Assembly (NCBI RefSeq): GCF_023516575.1
Contig: NZ_JAMGBE010000003.1
Span: forward strand, 434,001 to 498,000
Source: Sphingomonas hankyongi
GTDB lineage: Bacteria > Pseudomonadota > Alphaproteobacteria > Sphingomonadales > Sphingomonadaceae
Direction: 5' to 3'
Length of the DNA stretch: 64,000 nucleotides
Shown: positions 1 through 8,260 of the stretch, piece after piece
Layout: each line of letters starts with the position of its first letter
Position numbering within the stretch: position 1 is the stretch's first letter
Notes under the pieces: generated by a model
What the model was told of the DNA's origin: nothing
What the model saw: only the letters and a program-made list of their open reading frames with translations
Database searches by the model: none
Translations under genes and position numbers: made by a program

Positions 1-220
1 AACGATCCCACACCTGGACCGAGATCATCCGCGCCTCCGGCACGCTGACCGTCGCAACCTGGTTGAGCGGCATGTTCGCGCCGTAAACTTCGACATGCAC
101 GGGATCGAGCAAGGCAGTCGACGCGCGGCCTGTCCGAAGGCCCGCAAGATCATGCTTTAGCGCTTCGAGCGCACCGTGCATGCGTCGCTTCAGGTCCCCC
201 ATGCTGATGCTTGTCGTCAT
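1..220 (-). CDS. frr: Ribosome recycling factor, 3' part beyond the window
   Basis: Translating leftward from the ATG at 218-220 gives about 73 residues that look like the N-terminal helix of ribosome recycling factor ([19 protein letters not shown], then LRTGRAS). The family is about 185 residues long, so roughly 60% lies outside the left edge. The factor releases ribosomes from mRNA after termination, together with EF-G. It follows pyrH by 3 bases and completes the common rpsB-tsf-pyrH-frr order. The identification is firm although the gene is partial. Confidence 0.93.
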   Translation of the reverse strand, partial: MTTSISMGDLKRRMHGALEALKHDLAGLRTGRASTALLDPVHVEVYGANMPLNQVATVSVPEARMISVQVWDR

Positions 221-223
221 CTT

Positions 224-946
224 TTACTCCTCGTTCTGCACGATCGTCGCCATGCCGCGACCCGAAAGCACCTCAGCCAGGTTGCCCGCTTGGCGTACGT
301 TGAAGACGACGATCGGAATATTGTTGTCGCGGCAAAGGGCGACGGCGGCCGCATCCATCACCTTCAAGTCGTCGCTAAGGACCTTGCTGAAGCTCAGCGT
401 CTCGTAACGTTTCGCGTCCTTCACCTTCTTGGGATCGGCACTGTAAATGCCATCGACGCTGGTCCCCTTGAACAAAGCGTCGCAGCCCATTTCCGCCGCT
501 CGAAGTGCCGCTGCCGTGTCGGTCGTGAAATAAGGATTGCCCGTGCCTGCTGCGAAAAGAACGATTCGGCCCTTCTCGATATGCCGTAATGCTCGGCGGC
601 GGATGTAGGGCTCACTGACGCTGGCCATCGGGATTGCGGACTGAACCCGCGTCTCGGCGCCAAATTTCTCGAGGGCCCCCTGCAATGCAATTGCGTTCAT
701 GACTGTCGCGAGCATGCCCATATAGTCGGCGCTCGCTCGGTCGAAGCCTTTCGCAGCTGCGGCCATGCCGCGGAAGATGTTGCCGCCGCCGACCACCAGG
801 CACAGGCCCGGGCAATGCTCGCGCGCAGCAATGATCTCCTTCGCTAGCGCATCGACGGCATCGGGATCGATCCCGAACTGACCTTGTCCCATCAACGCCT
901 CGCCGGAGAGCTTGAGCAGGATCCGGTTGAAGCGTGGGCGGGTCAT
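224..946 (-). CDS. pyrH: UMP kinase PyrH
   Basis: This 240-residue protein has the usual length for bacterial UMP kinase, the hexameric enzyme that phosphorylates UMP to UDP in pyrimidine nucleotide synthesis. Family landmarks are the N-terminal phosphate-binding segment [11 protein letters not shown] (about residues 10-20), GGGNIFRG (53-60) and the nucleotide-site stretch [13 protein letters not shown] (134-146). It lies between tsf (81 bases upstream) and frr (3 bases downstream) on the same strand, so it is probably part of the translation-factor transcript. Confidence 0.97.
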   Translation of the reverse strand: MTRPRFNRILLKLSGEALMGQGQFGIDPDAVDALAKEIIAAREHCPGLCLVVGGGNIFRGMAAAAKGFDRASADYMGMLATVMNAIALQGALEKFGAETRVQSAIPMASVSEPYIRRRALRHIEKGRIVLFAAGTGNPYFTTDTAAALRAAEMGCDALFKGTSVDGIYSADPKKVKDAKRYETLSFSKVLSDDLKVMDAAAVALCRDNNIPIVVFNVRQAGNLAEVLSGRGMATIVQNEE

Positions 947-1027
947 CAGGGAGGCCGTCCTTCAGTGCAAAGAAAAGGGCGGACACGCTCTTAGCGCGCC
1001 CGCCCCATTTTCCAACTGCCTTACTGC

Positions 1028-1972
1028 TTAGGCGACCGGCTCGGGCTTGTTCGTTCCCGCGGCGGCCGCGACTTCCGCAGCGAAGTCGTCCTGCTTTTTC
1101 TCGATCCCTTCGCCCAGCTGGAAGCGGACAAAGCTCTTGAGCTCAATGCCAGTCCCGGCATCCTTGGCGGCCGAGGCAACGACTTCGGCGACCGGGGTCT
1201 TGTTGTCCATCACGAACAGCTGCGACAGAAGCGCATTATCCTTGCGGAACTTGGCAAGGCCGCCCTCGACCATCTTTTCGATGATGTTCTGCGGCTTGCC
1301 GCTTTCCTTCGCCTTTTCCATCGCGATCCCGCGCTCGCGCTCGACGAGCTCGGACGGGAGCTCTTCGGCCGAAAGAGCCAGCGGATGGGCTGCGGCGACA
1401 TGCATCGCAATCTGCTTGCCAAGGGCCGTCAGCGTCTCGGCGGGAGCAGCACTCTCGAGCGCGACGAGCACGCCGATCTTGCCGAGGCCCGGCGCCACCT
1501 GATTGTGAACGTAGGACACGACGGCGCCCTGCCCGACTTCTACAAGCGCTGCGCGGCGCAGCGACTGGTTCTCACCGATCTTTGCGATGTTGTCGGTCAG
1601 CTTTTCCTGGACCGTACCGCCCTCGGGATACTGAACAGCTCCCAATGCCTCGACGTCGGTGCCATGCTGAAGCGCCAGCTTCGCGACATTGCGGACGAAA
1701 TCCTGGAAAATCTCGTTCTTCGCAACGAAGTCAGTCTCGGAATTCACCTCGACAACGGCGCCGCGCTTACCGTCAACCGCAACGCCGACAAGACCCTCTG
1801 CGGCTGTGCGACCGGCCTTCTTCGCGGCTGCCGCAAGGCCCTTGGCACGCAGCCAATCGATGGCCGCTTCCATCTCGCCATTGGTTTCGGCGAGCGCCTT
1901 CTTGCAGTCCATCATGCCGGCGCCGGTGCGCTCGCGCAGTTCCTTCACAGTCGCGGCCGTGATCTCAGCCAT
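1028..1972 (-). CDS. tsf: Elongation factor Ts
   Basis: EF-Ts is the guanine-nucleotide exchange factor that recharges EF-Tu. The 314-residue product begins with the UBA-like N-terminal domain ([20 protein letters not shown], residues 8-27). It carries the TDFV signature at residues 80-83, the position that contacts EF-Tu in the E. coli protein. A purine-rich AAAGGA site lies about 9 bases before the ATG. It sits 93 bases downstream of rpsB; that gap contains an inverted-repeat element. Confidence 0.97.
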   Translation of the reverse strand: MAEITAATVKELRERTGAGMMDCKKALAETNGEMEAAIDWLRAKGLAAAAKKAGRTAAEGLVGVAVDGKRGAVVEVNSETDFVAKNEIFQDFVRNVAKLALQHGTDVEALGAVQYPEGGTVQEKLTDNIAKIGENQSLRRAALVEVGQGAVVSYVHNQVAPGLGKIGVLVALESAAPAETLTALGKQIAMHVAAAHPLALSAEELPSELVERERGIAMEKAKESGKPQNIIEKMVEGGLAKFRKDNALLSQLFVMDNKTPVAEVVASAAKDAGTGIELKSFVRFQLGEGIEKKQDDFAAEVAAAAGTNKPEPVA

Positions 1973-1990
1973 TTCTATTTTCCTTTCGTT

Positions 1991-2052
1991 CCCCGGCGAA
2001 GGCCGGGGTCCAGTCCAGATTCAATATAGGTCCGGGCCCCTGCATCCGCAGG
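1991..2052. repeat. REP-like pair of inverted repeats between rpsB and tsf
   Basis: Two stem-loops lie in the rpsB-tsf gap. The first is a 7-bp stem CCCCGGC/GCCGGGG with loop GAAG (1991-2008). The second is a 5-bp stem CCTGC/GCAGG with loop ATCC (2039-2052). From memory, the first hairpin with its flanks resembles an extragenic palindrome common in sphingomonads and relatives. No second copy was recognised by eye in this window. It could act as an mRNA-stabilising or attenuating structure between the two genes. Confidence 0.55.
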
Positions 2053-2065
2053 AGCGCAGTCAGTT

Positions 2066-2821
2066 TCAGGCTTCCAGCGCGGGCTCGACCGGCGGCTCGG
2101 CCATTTCGCCGATGTCCTGGCCACGCGCAGCGGCGTTGCCCGAACGGCCCTCATTGACTGCCTGCGCGACGGAATCGCAGTACAAGCGGATCGCGCGGCT
2201 GGCATCGTCATTGCCGGGAACCGGGAAAGCGATACCGCTCGGATCGCTGTTCGAATCCAGGATGGCCACAACCGGAATGCCCAGCGTGTTCGCTTCCTTG
2301 ATCGCCAGCTCTTCCTTGTTGGTGTCGACGACGAACATGACGTCGGGGAGACCGCCCATGTCGCGGATGCCGCCCAGGCTCTTCTCGAGCTTGTCACGCT
2401 CGCGAGTCAGCTGCAGCACCTCCTTCTTGGTGAGGCCCGCGGTGTCGCCCGAAAGCTGCTCCTCAAGGGTCTTCAGGCGCTTGATCGAGTTCGAAATGGT
2501 CTTCCAGTTGGTGAGCATGCCGCCCAGCCAGCGATGGTTGACGAAATGCTGACCCGCAGCCTGGGCCGATTCGGCAATCGCGTCCTGCGCCTGGCGCTTG
2601 GTGCCTACGAACAGTACCTTGCCGCCCCGGGCGACAGTCTGCTGAACGAAGTCGAGCGCGCGGGCGAACAGTGGAACGCTTTGCGACAGGTCGATGATGT
2701 GAACGCCATTACGGTCGCCGAAGATGTACGGCTTCATCCGCGGGTTCCAACGATGGGTTTGGTGGCCGAAATGCGCTCCGGCCTCGAGCAATTGCTGCAT
2801 GGTGACGACCGTGGCCGCCAT
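2066..2821 (-). CDS. rpsB: 30S ribosomal protein S2
   Basis: S2 binds the head-body hinge of the 30S subunit. The 251-residue product carries the family's N-terminal block [15 protein letters not shown] (15-29) followed by [16 protein letters not shown], and ends in an acidic, alanine-rich tail. A strong AAGGAG site precedes the ATG. It is first in the cluster with tsf, pyrH and frr, and a plausible promoter lies about 95-120 bases upstream. Confidence 0.97.
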   Translation of the reverse strand: MAATVVTMQQLLEAGAHFGHQTHRWNPRMKPYIFGDRNGVHIIDLSQSVPLFARALDFVQQTVARGGKVLFVGTKRQAQDAIAESAQAAGQHFVNHRWLGGMLTNWKTISNSIKRLKTLEEQLSGDTAGLTKKEVLQLTRERDKLEKSLGGIRDMGGLPDVMFVVDTNKEELAIKEANTLGIPVVAILDSNSDPSGIAFPVPGNDDASRAIRLYCDSVAQAVNEGRSGNAAARGQDIGEMAEPPVEPALEA

Positions 2822-2914
2822 AATCTTTCTCCTTCCGGTTCTGCCTCAGCGGAGCCGAATGACCAGCCTTACGGCCGGCACCGGTATGTAAGCTCCGCCT
2901 GTGGGATGCGCGGC

Positions 2915-2943
2915 CACCTAGCGAAAGGGACGGCCGCTTTCAA
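2915..2943 (-). promoter_or_regulatory. Candidate sigma70 promoter for rpsB
   Basis: On the minus strand there is a TTGAAA -35 (2938-2943), a 17-bp spacer and a TAGGTG -10 (2915-2920). It lies about 95 bases before the rpsB start, in the right orientation. The -35 is good, but the -10 is weak, as is common in alphaproteobacteria. No transcript evidence is available. Confidence 0.4.
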
Positions 2944-2963
2944 GGGGAGGAAAACCAGCCGGC

Positions 2964-2989
2964 TTGACAAAGAAGAACAAAACAGGAAC
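2964..2989 (+). promoter_or_regulatory. Candidate LexA-controlled promoter (TTGACA plus GAAC-N7-GAAC)
   Basis: A perfect TTGACA -35 lies at 2964-2969. Six bases downstream (2975-2989) is GAACAAAACAGGAAC, an exact GAAC-N7-GAAC direct repeat, the known alphaproteobacterial LexA operator (reverse complement GTTC-N7-GTTC). The operator would sit between -35 and -10, where bound LexA blocks transcription. No good -10 hexamer is visible. The first gene downstream is the small membrane protein at 3077. A bare GAAC-N7-GAAC match is expected about twice per 64 kb by chance, so placement carries most of the weight. Confidence 0.45.
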
Positions 2990-3076
2990 GTTGTTTCACC
3001 TCAACTGAGCGCCCTGCTCCTTGCTGGAACGAAACGTGTCCAGATTGGTTAGGCGCTCTCAAGAAGGACCGATGCG

Positions 3077-3298
3077 ATGATTGCAGCCCTGGCCACCCTC
3101 GCCTTCCTAGCCACTTTGTGGCTCTTGGTCGTCGTGGGCGCGGCAGTCCTTGAGGAAAGCGGCGCAAAGATCGCCGCCGCCCTCAAGGGGCAGTCCGCAA
3201 ATGGTTCTTGCCTGCAGTTAACGCCGGCGCGCATCCGCCCTCGGACCCGGGTGCAGCAGCCTATGCGCGTCCGGCCCCGCTGGCGCGACGCCGCCTGA
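3077..3298 (+). CDS. Small single-pass membrane protein, possibly SOS-regulated
   Basis: This 73-residue protein is not assigned to a named family. Residues 2-24 form one very hydrophobic helix (IAALATLAFLATLWLLVVVG). The rest is soluble and ends in a basic segment rich in Arg and Pro. AAGAAGGA (3061-3068) lies 8 bases before the ATG, which supports translation. It is divergent from rpsB, and its last 38 bases overlap the 3' end of convergent pssA. The upstream candidate LexA box and the topology recall short SOS-induced inner-membrane division inhibitors such as Caulobacter SidA; that is analogy only, with no sequence similarity claimed. Confidence 0.6.
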   Translation: MIAALATLAFLATLWLLVVVGAAVLEESGAKIAAALKGQSANGSCLQLTPARIRPRTRVQQPMRVRPRWRDAA

Positions 3299-4028
3299 CC
3301 CTCGCATATCCGGCAAGGCTGAAGGGTATCATCGCCAAATAGAGAAGTGCGACGACCAGCAACGTATGCCACGGAGCGCGAATGAGGGCTGCTCCGAGCA
3401 GCGCCACTCCAGCAAGCGCAAATAACCGCCAGCCACTGCGAATGCGAATGCTGGACCAGCTATAGGTCGGGATGCTCGAAATCATCAGCAGTGCGATGAA
3501 GATCGTCCATGCCATGACCAGTGGCCAGGCGCGGAACGCTTCATTGCCGGTGATCAGCCACAGGTAGATCGGCACGAACGCCAGGCCTGCTCCCGCCGGA
3601 GCGGGCACCCCCGTGTTGAACCCGGCAGACTTATGGGGTTGATCGGCTGCGTCGATGCGCGCGTTGAAACGCGCAAGCCGAAGCGCGCAGCATACAGCCA
3701 GCGACAGGGCGGCAATCCAGCCGAAGCGCGGTGCGGTCTGCAACGACCAGAGGAACAAGATCAACGCGGGAGCTGTGCCGAACGCAATATTGTCGCTCAG
3801 GGAATCGAGCTCCGCGCCGAACTTGCTCTGTGCCCTCAGCAGGCGCGCAATGCGCCCGTCCATTCCATCAAGGACGCCCGCTAGGACGATTGCCCCGAGC
3901 GCCTTTTCCCACTCGCCTCCAATCCCGAAGCTGACACCCGTGAGACCCAGGCACAGAGCCATTGCGGTAATGGCATTGGGGATCATTGCGCGGAACGGTA
4001 TCGGCCGCGGCTCGCTGTCCTCGTTCAT
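3261..4028 (-). CDS. pssA: CDP-diacylglycerol--serine O-phosphatidyltransferase
   Basis: This membrane enzyme makes phosphatidylserine from CDP-diacylglycerol and serine. The 255-residue protein has the complete CDP-alcohol phosphotransferase signature: D54, D57-G58, A61-R62, G71, D75 and D79, with the exact family spacing. Several hydrophobic helices follow. Its start overlaps the psd stop by 4 bases (ATGA), so the two are translationally coupled and form the phosphatidylethanolamine branch. The serine substrate is inferred from the pairing with psd. Confidence 0.93.
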   Translation of the reverse strand: MNEDSEPRPIPFRAMIPNAITAMALCLGLTGVSFGIGGEWEKALGAIVLAGVLDGMDGRIARLLRAQSKFGAELDSLSDNIAFGTAPALILFLWSLQTAPRFGWIAALSLAVCCALRLARFNARIDAADQPHKSAGFNTGVPAPAGAGLAFVPIYLWLITGNEAFRAWPLVMAWTIFIALLMISSIPTYSWSSIRIRSGWRLFALAGVALLGAALIRAPWHTLLVVALLYLAMIPFSLAGYARVRRRRASGAGRA

Positions 4029-4765
4029 TGGCTGGTGCCGGTAAGTCCCGGATCGACACCGATCTCCGCGAGCACTGTTTCGCCTGCGATCGTACGCTGA
4101 CCCAAAAGGACGCGCGGGCCGGTCCCGGCCGGCAGATATACGTCGACGCGGCTGCCGAAACGGATCAGGCCGACACGCTGCCCAGCTTCAACTGCATCGC
4201 CTTCCCGAACGAACGCGATAATGCGGCGAGCGACCAGGCCGGCGATCTGCGTGAAACCGATCGCCGTTCCGTCGGTCCCCTCAACGAGAAAGTGCTGGCG
4301 CTCATTATCTTCACTCGCCTTGTCGAGATCGGCGTTCACGAACTTGCCGGGGATGTAAGCGATGCGCTTGACCCGTCCGGCAATGGGCGCGCGATTGATG
4401 TGAACGTCGAAGACGCTCATGAAAATCGATACGCGCGTGAACTCGCCTTCCGCCAGCAGCCCTGCCCCCCGAAGCTCCGGCGGGGGCGGCACCCGAGCGA
4501 TCAATGTAATGAGGCCGTCGGCTGGCGCGATGACCAGTTTGTCCCCACGAGGCGTCGTCCTGACGGGGTCTCGGAAGAAGGCCGCGACCCAGATGGTCAG
4601 GCCGACGAGCAGCCAGCCGAGCATCTGCCAGTGCAGCAGGAAAGCGAACAAGGTGATGGCGCCTGCGCCGACCGCGAACTTGCGCCCTTCAGGGTGGACT
4701 GATGGGAAACGCCATTTGACGTTGGTTGTGGTGAGCGGACTGTCCGGCTTCTCAAGGGCTGGCAT
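4025..4765 (-). CDS. psd: Phosphatidylserine decarboxylase proenzyme
   Basis: Psd converts phosphatidylserine to phosphatidylethanolamine after self-cleavage that creates a pyruvoyl group. With the start at 4765 the protein has 246 residues. [16 protein letters not shown] (about 115-130) and the cleavage region [11 protein letters not shown], with Gly-Ser at about 204-205, match the short bacterial form. This ATG was preferred to one 12 codons upstream because AAGGGAAG sits just before it. An N-terminal hydrophobic segment would anchor the protein. It leads the psd-pssA pair and diverges from icd. Confidence 0.93.
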   Translation of the reverse strand: MPALEKPDSPLTTTNVKWRFPSVHPEGRKFAVGAGAITLFAFLLHWQMLGWLLVGLTIWVAAFFRDPVRTTPRGDKLVIAPADGLITLIARVPPPPELRGAGLLAEGEFTRVSIFMSVFDVHINRAPIAGRVKRIAYIPGKFVNADLDKASEDNERQHFLVEGTDGTAIGFTQIAGLVARRIIAFVREGDAVEAGQRVGLIRFGSRVDVYLPAGTGPRVLLGQRTIAGETVLAEIGVDPGLTGTSQ

Positions 4766-4868
4766 GGCGCTTCCCTTAAAGCGCAGCACGCAGGCGCACA
4801 ACGCCGCGGTTGCGCCCGTTCCGCGCGCATCCTAGAGCGCGGGCGAAATCTGAAATCGCAGGACTGAC

Positions 4869-6098
4869 ATGGCCAAGATCAAGGTGAAGAACCCGGTCGT
4901 CGAGCTCGACGGCGACGAGATGACCCGCATCATATGGCAGTGGATCCGGGAGCGCCTGATCCAGCCTTATCTCGACGTCGACCTCCGCTATTTCGACCTG
5001 TCCGTCGAGAACCGCGATGCGACCGACGACCAGGTCACCATCGATGCAGCCAATGCCATCAAGGAGCACGGCGTAGGCGTCAAATGCGCGACCATCACGC
5101 CAGACGAGGCGCGGGTCGCCGAATTCTCGCTCAAGAAGATGTGGAAGTCGCCCAACGGGACGATTCGCAACATCCTCGGCGGAGTCATCTTTCGCGAGCC
5201 TATCGTCATCTCCAATGTCCCGCGCCTGATCCCTGGCTGGACCGACCCGATCGTCGTCGGCCGTCACGCATTCGGCGATCAGTATAAGGCAACCGACTTC
5301 CGCGTTCCGGGGCCCGGCAAGCTCACCATGAAGTGGACCGGCGAGAACGGGGAGGTGCAGGAATATGAGGTGTTCGATTTCCCCGGCTCGGGCGTGGCCA
5401 TGGGCATGTACAACCTCGACGAAGCCATTCGCGAGTTCGCTTATGCCTGCTTCAACTACAGCCTCGACCGCGGCTGGCCCCTCTACCTCTCCACGAAGAA
5501 TACGATCCTGAAGGCCTATGACGGGCGCTTCAAGGATATCTTCCAGGAGATTTACGACAGCGAATACAAGGCGAAGTTCGAAGCTGCTGGCATTGAATAT
5601 CAACATCGCCTGATCGACGACATGGTCGCATCCGCGCTGAAGTGGAGCGGCAAGTTCGTCTGGGCCTGCAAGAACTACGACGGGGATGTGCAGTCGGACC
5701 AGGTTGCTCAGGGGTTCGGCTCGCTGGGCCTGATGACCTCGGTGCTGATGACTCCCGACGGCAAGACCGTCGAGGCCGAGGCTGCTCACGGCACGGTTAC
5801 CCGCCACTATCGGATGCATCAGCAGGGCAAGGCGACGTCGACGAACCCGATCGCTTCGATCTTCGCCTGGACTCGCGGGCTTATCTACCGCGGCAAGTTC
5901 GACGACACGCCCGAGGTGGTCCGCTTCGCCGAGACGCTCGAAAGGGTTTGCGTCGAAACGGTCGAGAATGGCCAGATGACCAAGGATCTCGCCATCCTCG
6001 TGGGTCCAGAGCAGGCGTGGATGACGACCGAGCAATTCTTCGAGGCGATCGTGAAGAATCTCGAAGCGGCAATGGCGGAAGAAGGCGTCGCTGCTTGA
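4869..6098 (+). CDS. icd: NADP-dependent isocitrate dehydrogenase
   Basis: This enzyme oxidatively decarboxylates isocitrate to 2-oxoglutarate in the TCA cycle. The 409-residue sequence belongs to the homodimeric class that resembles eukaryotic IDH1/2, not the E. coli type. Signs are [14 protein letters not shown] near residue 9, [12 protein letters not shown] near 106 and [16 protein letters not shown] near 209. It is divergent from psd. Its stop overlaps the TTG start of the next gene (CTTGA), suggesting translational coupling. Confidence 0.96.
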   Translation: MAKIKVKNPVVELDGDEMTRIIWQWIRERLIQPYLDVDLRYFDLSVENRDATDDQVTIDAANAIKEHGVGVKCATITPDEARVAEFSLKKMWKSPNGTIRNILGGVIFREPIVISNVPRLIPGWTDPIVVGRHAFGDQYKATDFRVPGPGKLTMKWTGENGEVQEYEVFDFPGSGVAMGMYNLDEAIREFAYACFNYSLDRGWPLYLSTKNTILKAYDGRFKDIFQEIYDSEYKAKFEAAGIEYQHRLIDDMVASALKWSGKFVWACKNYDGDVQSDQVAQGFGSLGLMTSVLMTPDGKTVEAEAAHGTVTRHYRMHQQGKATSTNPIASIFAWTRGLIYRGKFDDTPEVVRFAETLERVCVETVENGQMTKDLAILVGPEQAWMTTEQFFEAIVKNLEAAMAEEGVAA

Positions 6099-6751
6099 AT
6101 TGGAGACGACAGGGCATTTACGCCCTGCTGCTCCTCATTCTCCTGTCACCGCTCGCCGCTCCGCAACTGCTGGCTTTCCCTTTTTCGGCTCGCGTCGGGG
6201 GTCATGACATCTACTCCGAAGCGCCGATCGGGCCGCGGATTAGCGAGATCGTGGGTCGCGCGGACGATGTTGCGCGGGGTTCGCCGATCGCAGGCAGCGC
6301 CGGCGATCAGCCGATTTTCCTGACCGACGGCGGGTGGCGCTGGATCTGGCTTTCGCTCGGTTCGCTCGGCGCCTTCGCGATTAGCCGACCGCTGGTCGAG
6401 GCAATTGTCGTGAACCGCAGCGATCAATCGGCGGATATCGTCCGCAATGGCCGGGCCGTCGGCGGCCGGCGCTCCCTTTCAGGAACCATCGCGCACGAGA
6501 TGACGCATGGCTCGATCCGGACTCACTTCGGGGTTACAGCCGACTGGCGCTATCCGGCGTGGCTGCGCGAGGGTTATTGCGATTATGTCGCCGGCGGCGG
6601 GTCCTTGTCGGACAAGGAAGCAGCGAAATTGGAGCAAACGGGTACGAAGCACCCTGCCCTGATCTATTGGCGGGGCCGCAAGCAGGTGGAAGCCGAGCTT
6701 CGTCGAAACGGCGGCTCCGTAGACAAATTATTCGCCGCGCACCGAATCTAG
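6095..6751 (+). CDS. Membrane-anchored HExxH protein, putative metalloprotease
   Basis: Reading from a TTG that overlaps the icd stop gives 218 residues. Residues 7-30 form a hydrophobic signal or anchor segment, followed by an outward-facing domain. HEMTH (134-138) is a canonical zinc HExxH motif, and E159 in [11 protein letters not shown] is a plausible third ligand as in gluzincins. No in-frame ATG lies between the icd stop and the hydrophobic segment, so TTG is the natural start. The frame stays open leftward into icd, but that part is an out-of-frame shadow. The 3' end overlaps the convergent monooxygenase by 24 bases. Substrate unknown. Confidence 0.7.
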   Translation: MNWRRQGIYALLLLILLSPLAAPQLLAFPFSARVGGHDIYSEAPIGPRISEIVGRADDVARGSPIAGSAGDQPIFLTDGGWRWIWLSLGSLGAFAISRPLVEAIVVNRSDQSADIVRNGRAVGGRRSLSGTIAHEMTHGSIRTHFGVTADWRYPAWLREGYCDYVAGGGSLSDKEAAKLEQTGTKHPALIYWRGRKQVEAELRRNGGSVDKLFAAHRI

Positions 6752-7939
6752 AGGGGAGCGCACGCGCTCCCGCCTGAAGCCCAGCCCGATGATCCGCCCG
6801 GGAATGCGTCGGAGCATGGGAAATCGATTGAGCATCCGGATCAACATGGGCGCCTGGCGTATCGGCTCTCCGCCCTGAAGCAGTCGCCCGATGACGCGGT
6901 CCTGCGCAGCTTTCTGCCCAGCCTGGATGATCTGCGTCGGCAGCATGCGCCGGTCCTGCACCTTGTGAAGTAGGGGATCGATGTCGTCGCCCCGCCGCAA
7001 AGGGACCGCGAGCGCGTTCGCCGCCGCCACCGCATCCTGGATGGCAAGGTTGATCCCGATGCCGCCGATCGGCGACATGGCGTGGGCGGCATCGCCGATC
7101 GCCAGCAGGCCCGGGCGCCACCATTGCGTCAGGCGATCCAGCTTGACCGTCAGAAGGTGGAGATCGGTGATCTCGTCCAGGTCAGCGAGATCGAGATCCG
7201 GCGGTGCAGCCGCGGCCACCTCCTCACGGATCGCATCGATACCTCGCGCCTGATAGGCTTCGGCAGCGCCTTTCGGGATGAGGAAGGCGCATTGCCAATA
7301 GTCGCCGCGGTCGATCATCACGAGAAGCCGTCCTCGCTCGACGTTTCCCCGCAAGGCCCCTTGAGCCCGCTCCTTCTTGCCTACTCGGAACCAGAACACG
7401 TCCATGGGCGCCCCCAGGTCGGCGAGGGGCAAGAGATTCCTGGCGATCGATGACCGTCCGTCGGCCGCAATAGTCAGTTTCGCTTTCCGCTCGCTTCCGT
7501 CGCCGAGCCGGACTCCAGTCACCCTCCCCCCACTTTCGACGAAAGCGGTCACGGGGGCGGACATCTGGAGATCGAATGTCGGAAAAGCGGCTGCTTCTCC
7601 CCGGAGGAAGTCGAGGAAATCCCACTGGGGCATCATGGCGATGAACGGCGCGGCGGTGTGCAGGTGCGACAAGTCCCCGATCGTCCATTCACGACCGGCG
7701 ATACGCAGCTCAGCTCGATCGACCCTGTCATGCGGCCGCGCAAGGAAGCGCTCCAGCATTCCAAGCTGGTCGAGGATCTCCATGGTCGAGGGGTGGACGG
7801 TGTCGCCACGGAAATCGCGAAAGAAATCCGCGTGCTTCTCGAGAATCTGAACCTTGCAACCGGCCCGCGCGAAGAGGAGGCCCGCCATCACGCCGGCCGG
7901 TCCGCCGCCGACGACGATCAGATCGAGGTCTGACGTCAT
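6728..7939 (-). CDS. FAD-dependent aromatic-type monooxygenase or oxidoreductase
   Basis: This 403-residue protein has the fold signatures of the PHBH/UbiH flavoprotein monooxygenases. There is a dinucleotide-binding GGGPAGVMAG at residues 11-20, an Asp-Gly segment (TIAADGRSS) mid-protein and the second FAD motif GDAAHAMSPIGGIGINLA in the C-terminal third. Such enzymes hydroxylate aromatic or quinone-like substrates using NAD(P)H and oxygen. There is no pathway context: its neighbours are a putative protease and a stress-type small protein. The substrate cannot be assigned. Confidence 0.85.
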   Translation of the reverse strand: MTSDLDLIVVGGGPAGVMAGLLFARAGCKVQILEKHADFFRDFRGDTVHPSTMEILDQLGMLERFLARPHDRVDRAELRIAGREWTIGDLSHLHTAAPFIAMMPQWDFLDFLRGEAAAFPTFDLQMSAPVTAFVESGGRVTGVRLGDGSERKAKLTIAADGRSSIARNLLPLADLGAPMDVFWFRVGKKERAQGALRGNVERGRLLVMIDRGDYWQCAFLIPKGAAEAYQARGIDAIREEVAAAAPPDLDLADLDEITDLHLLTVKLDRLTQWWRPGLLAIGDAAHAMSPIGGIGINLAIQDAVAAANALAVPLRRGDDIDPLLHKVQDRRMLPTQIIQAGQKAAQDRVIGRLLQGGEPIRQAPMLIRMLNRFPMLRRIPGRIIGLGFRRERVRSPLDSVRGE

Positions 7940-7971
7940 GACGGCTGTTTCGCAGCCTGATCAGTCGCGGG

Positions 7972-8181
7972 TCAAGCCTTCGACAAGGCAGATGCCTTGT
8001 GCGCCGCTCTTGCTCCCTCCTCCGTCTCGACGAGATATTCGGGATTTTCCTTCGACGCTGCGACCTTGTGACCCTTGATCGTCATCGGGGAGGTTATCTT
8101 CTTCACGACCTTTCCACGGGCCGTCCCGCCGTGCGATTTCCACGAGACGCGATCACCCGATTTCGGTTGATTTGCCATCAT
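7972..8181 (-). CDS. DUF2945-type small Tudor-like protein
   Basis: This is a 69-residue basic protein. GDRVSWKSHGGTARGKVVKK opens a small beta-barrel pattern, and a later ENPEYLVETEEG strand matches the HVA1/DUF2945 family as I recall it. Two adjacent ATGs are possible (MM); AAGGAG lies 5 bases before the first and 8 before the second. Family members are common near stress genes, but their molecular role is not established. It diverges from the antiporter gene at 8261. Confidence 0.8.
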   Translation of the reverse strand: MMANQPKSGDRVSWKSHGGTARGKVVKKITSPMTIKGHKVAASKENPEYLVETEEGARAAHKASALSKA

Positions 8182-8260
8182 CCAAGCTCCTTCACATCCC
8201 CAACACTTTATCGCGCCGTCAGGGTGACACCCGGCTACCGACCTGCTCTAAAGCCGGTAG

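Noticed and set aside
3026-3050. Second stress promoter (GGAAC-N16-GGTT) before the small membrane protein
   Set aside because: The -10 differs from consensus, and one-mismatch sites are common by chance; the LexA-type site is better.
4776-6035. Long minus-strand ORF (419 codons) opposite icd
   Set aside because: It mirrors the icd codon pattern; the plus strand encodes a complete IDH, and the antisense protein shows no family features.
5642-6094. Upstream extension of the HExxH protein frame
   Set aside because: It lies inside icd in a different frame and is Arg-rich shadow sequence.
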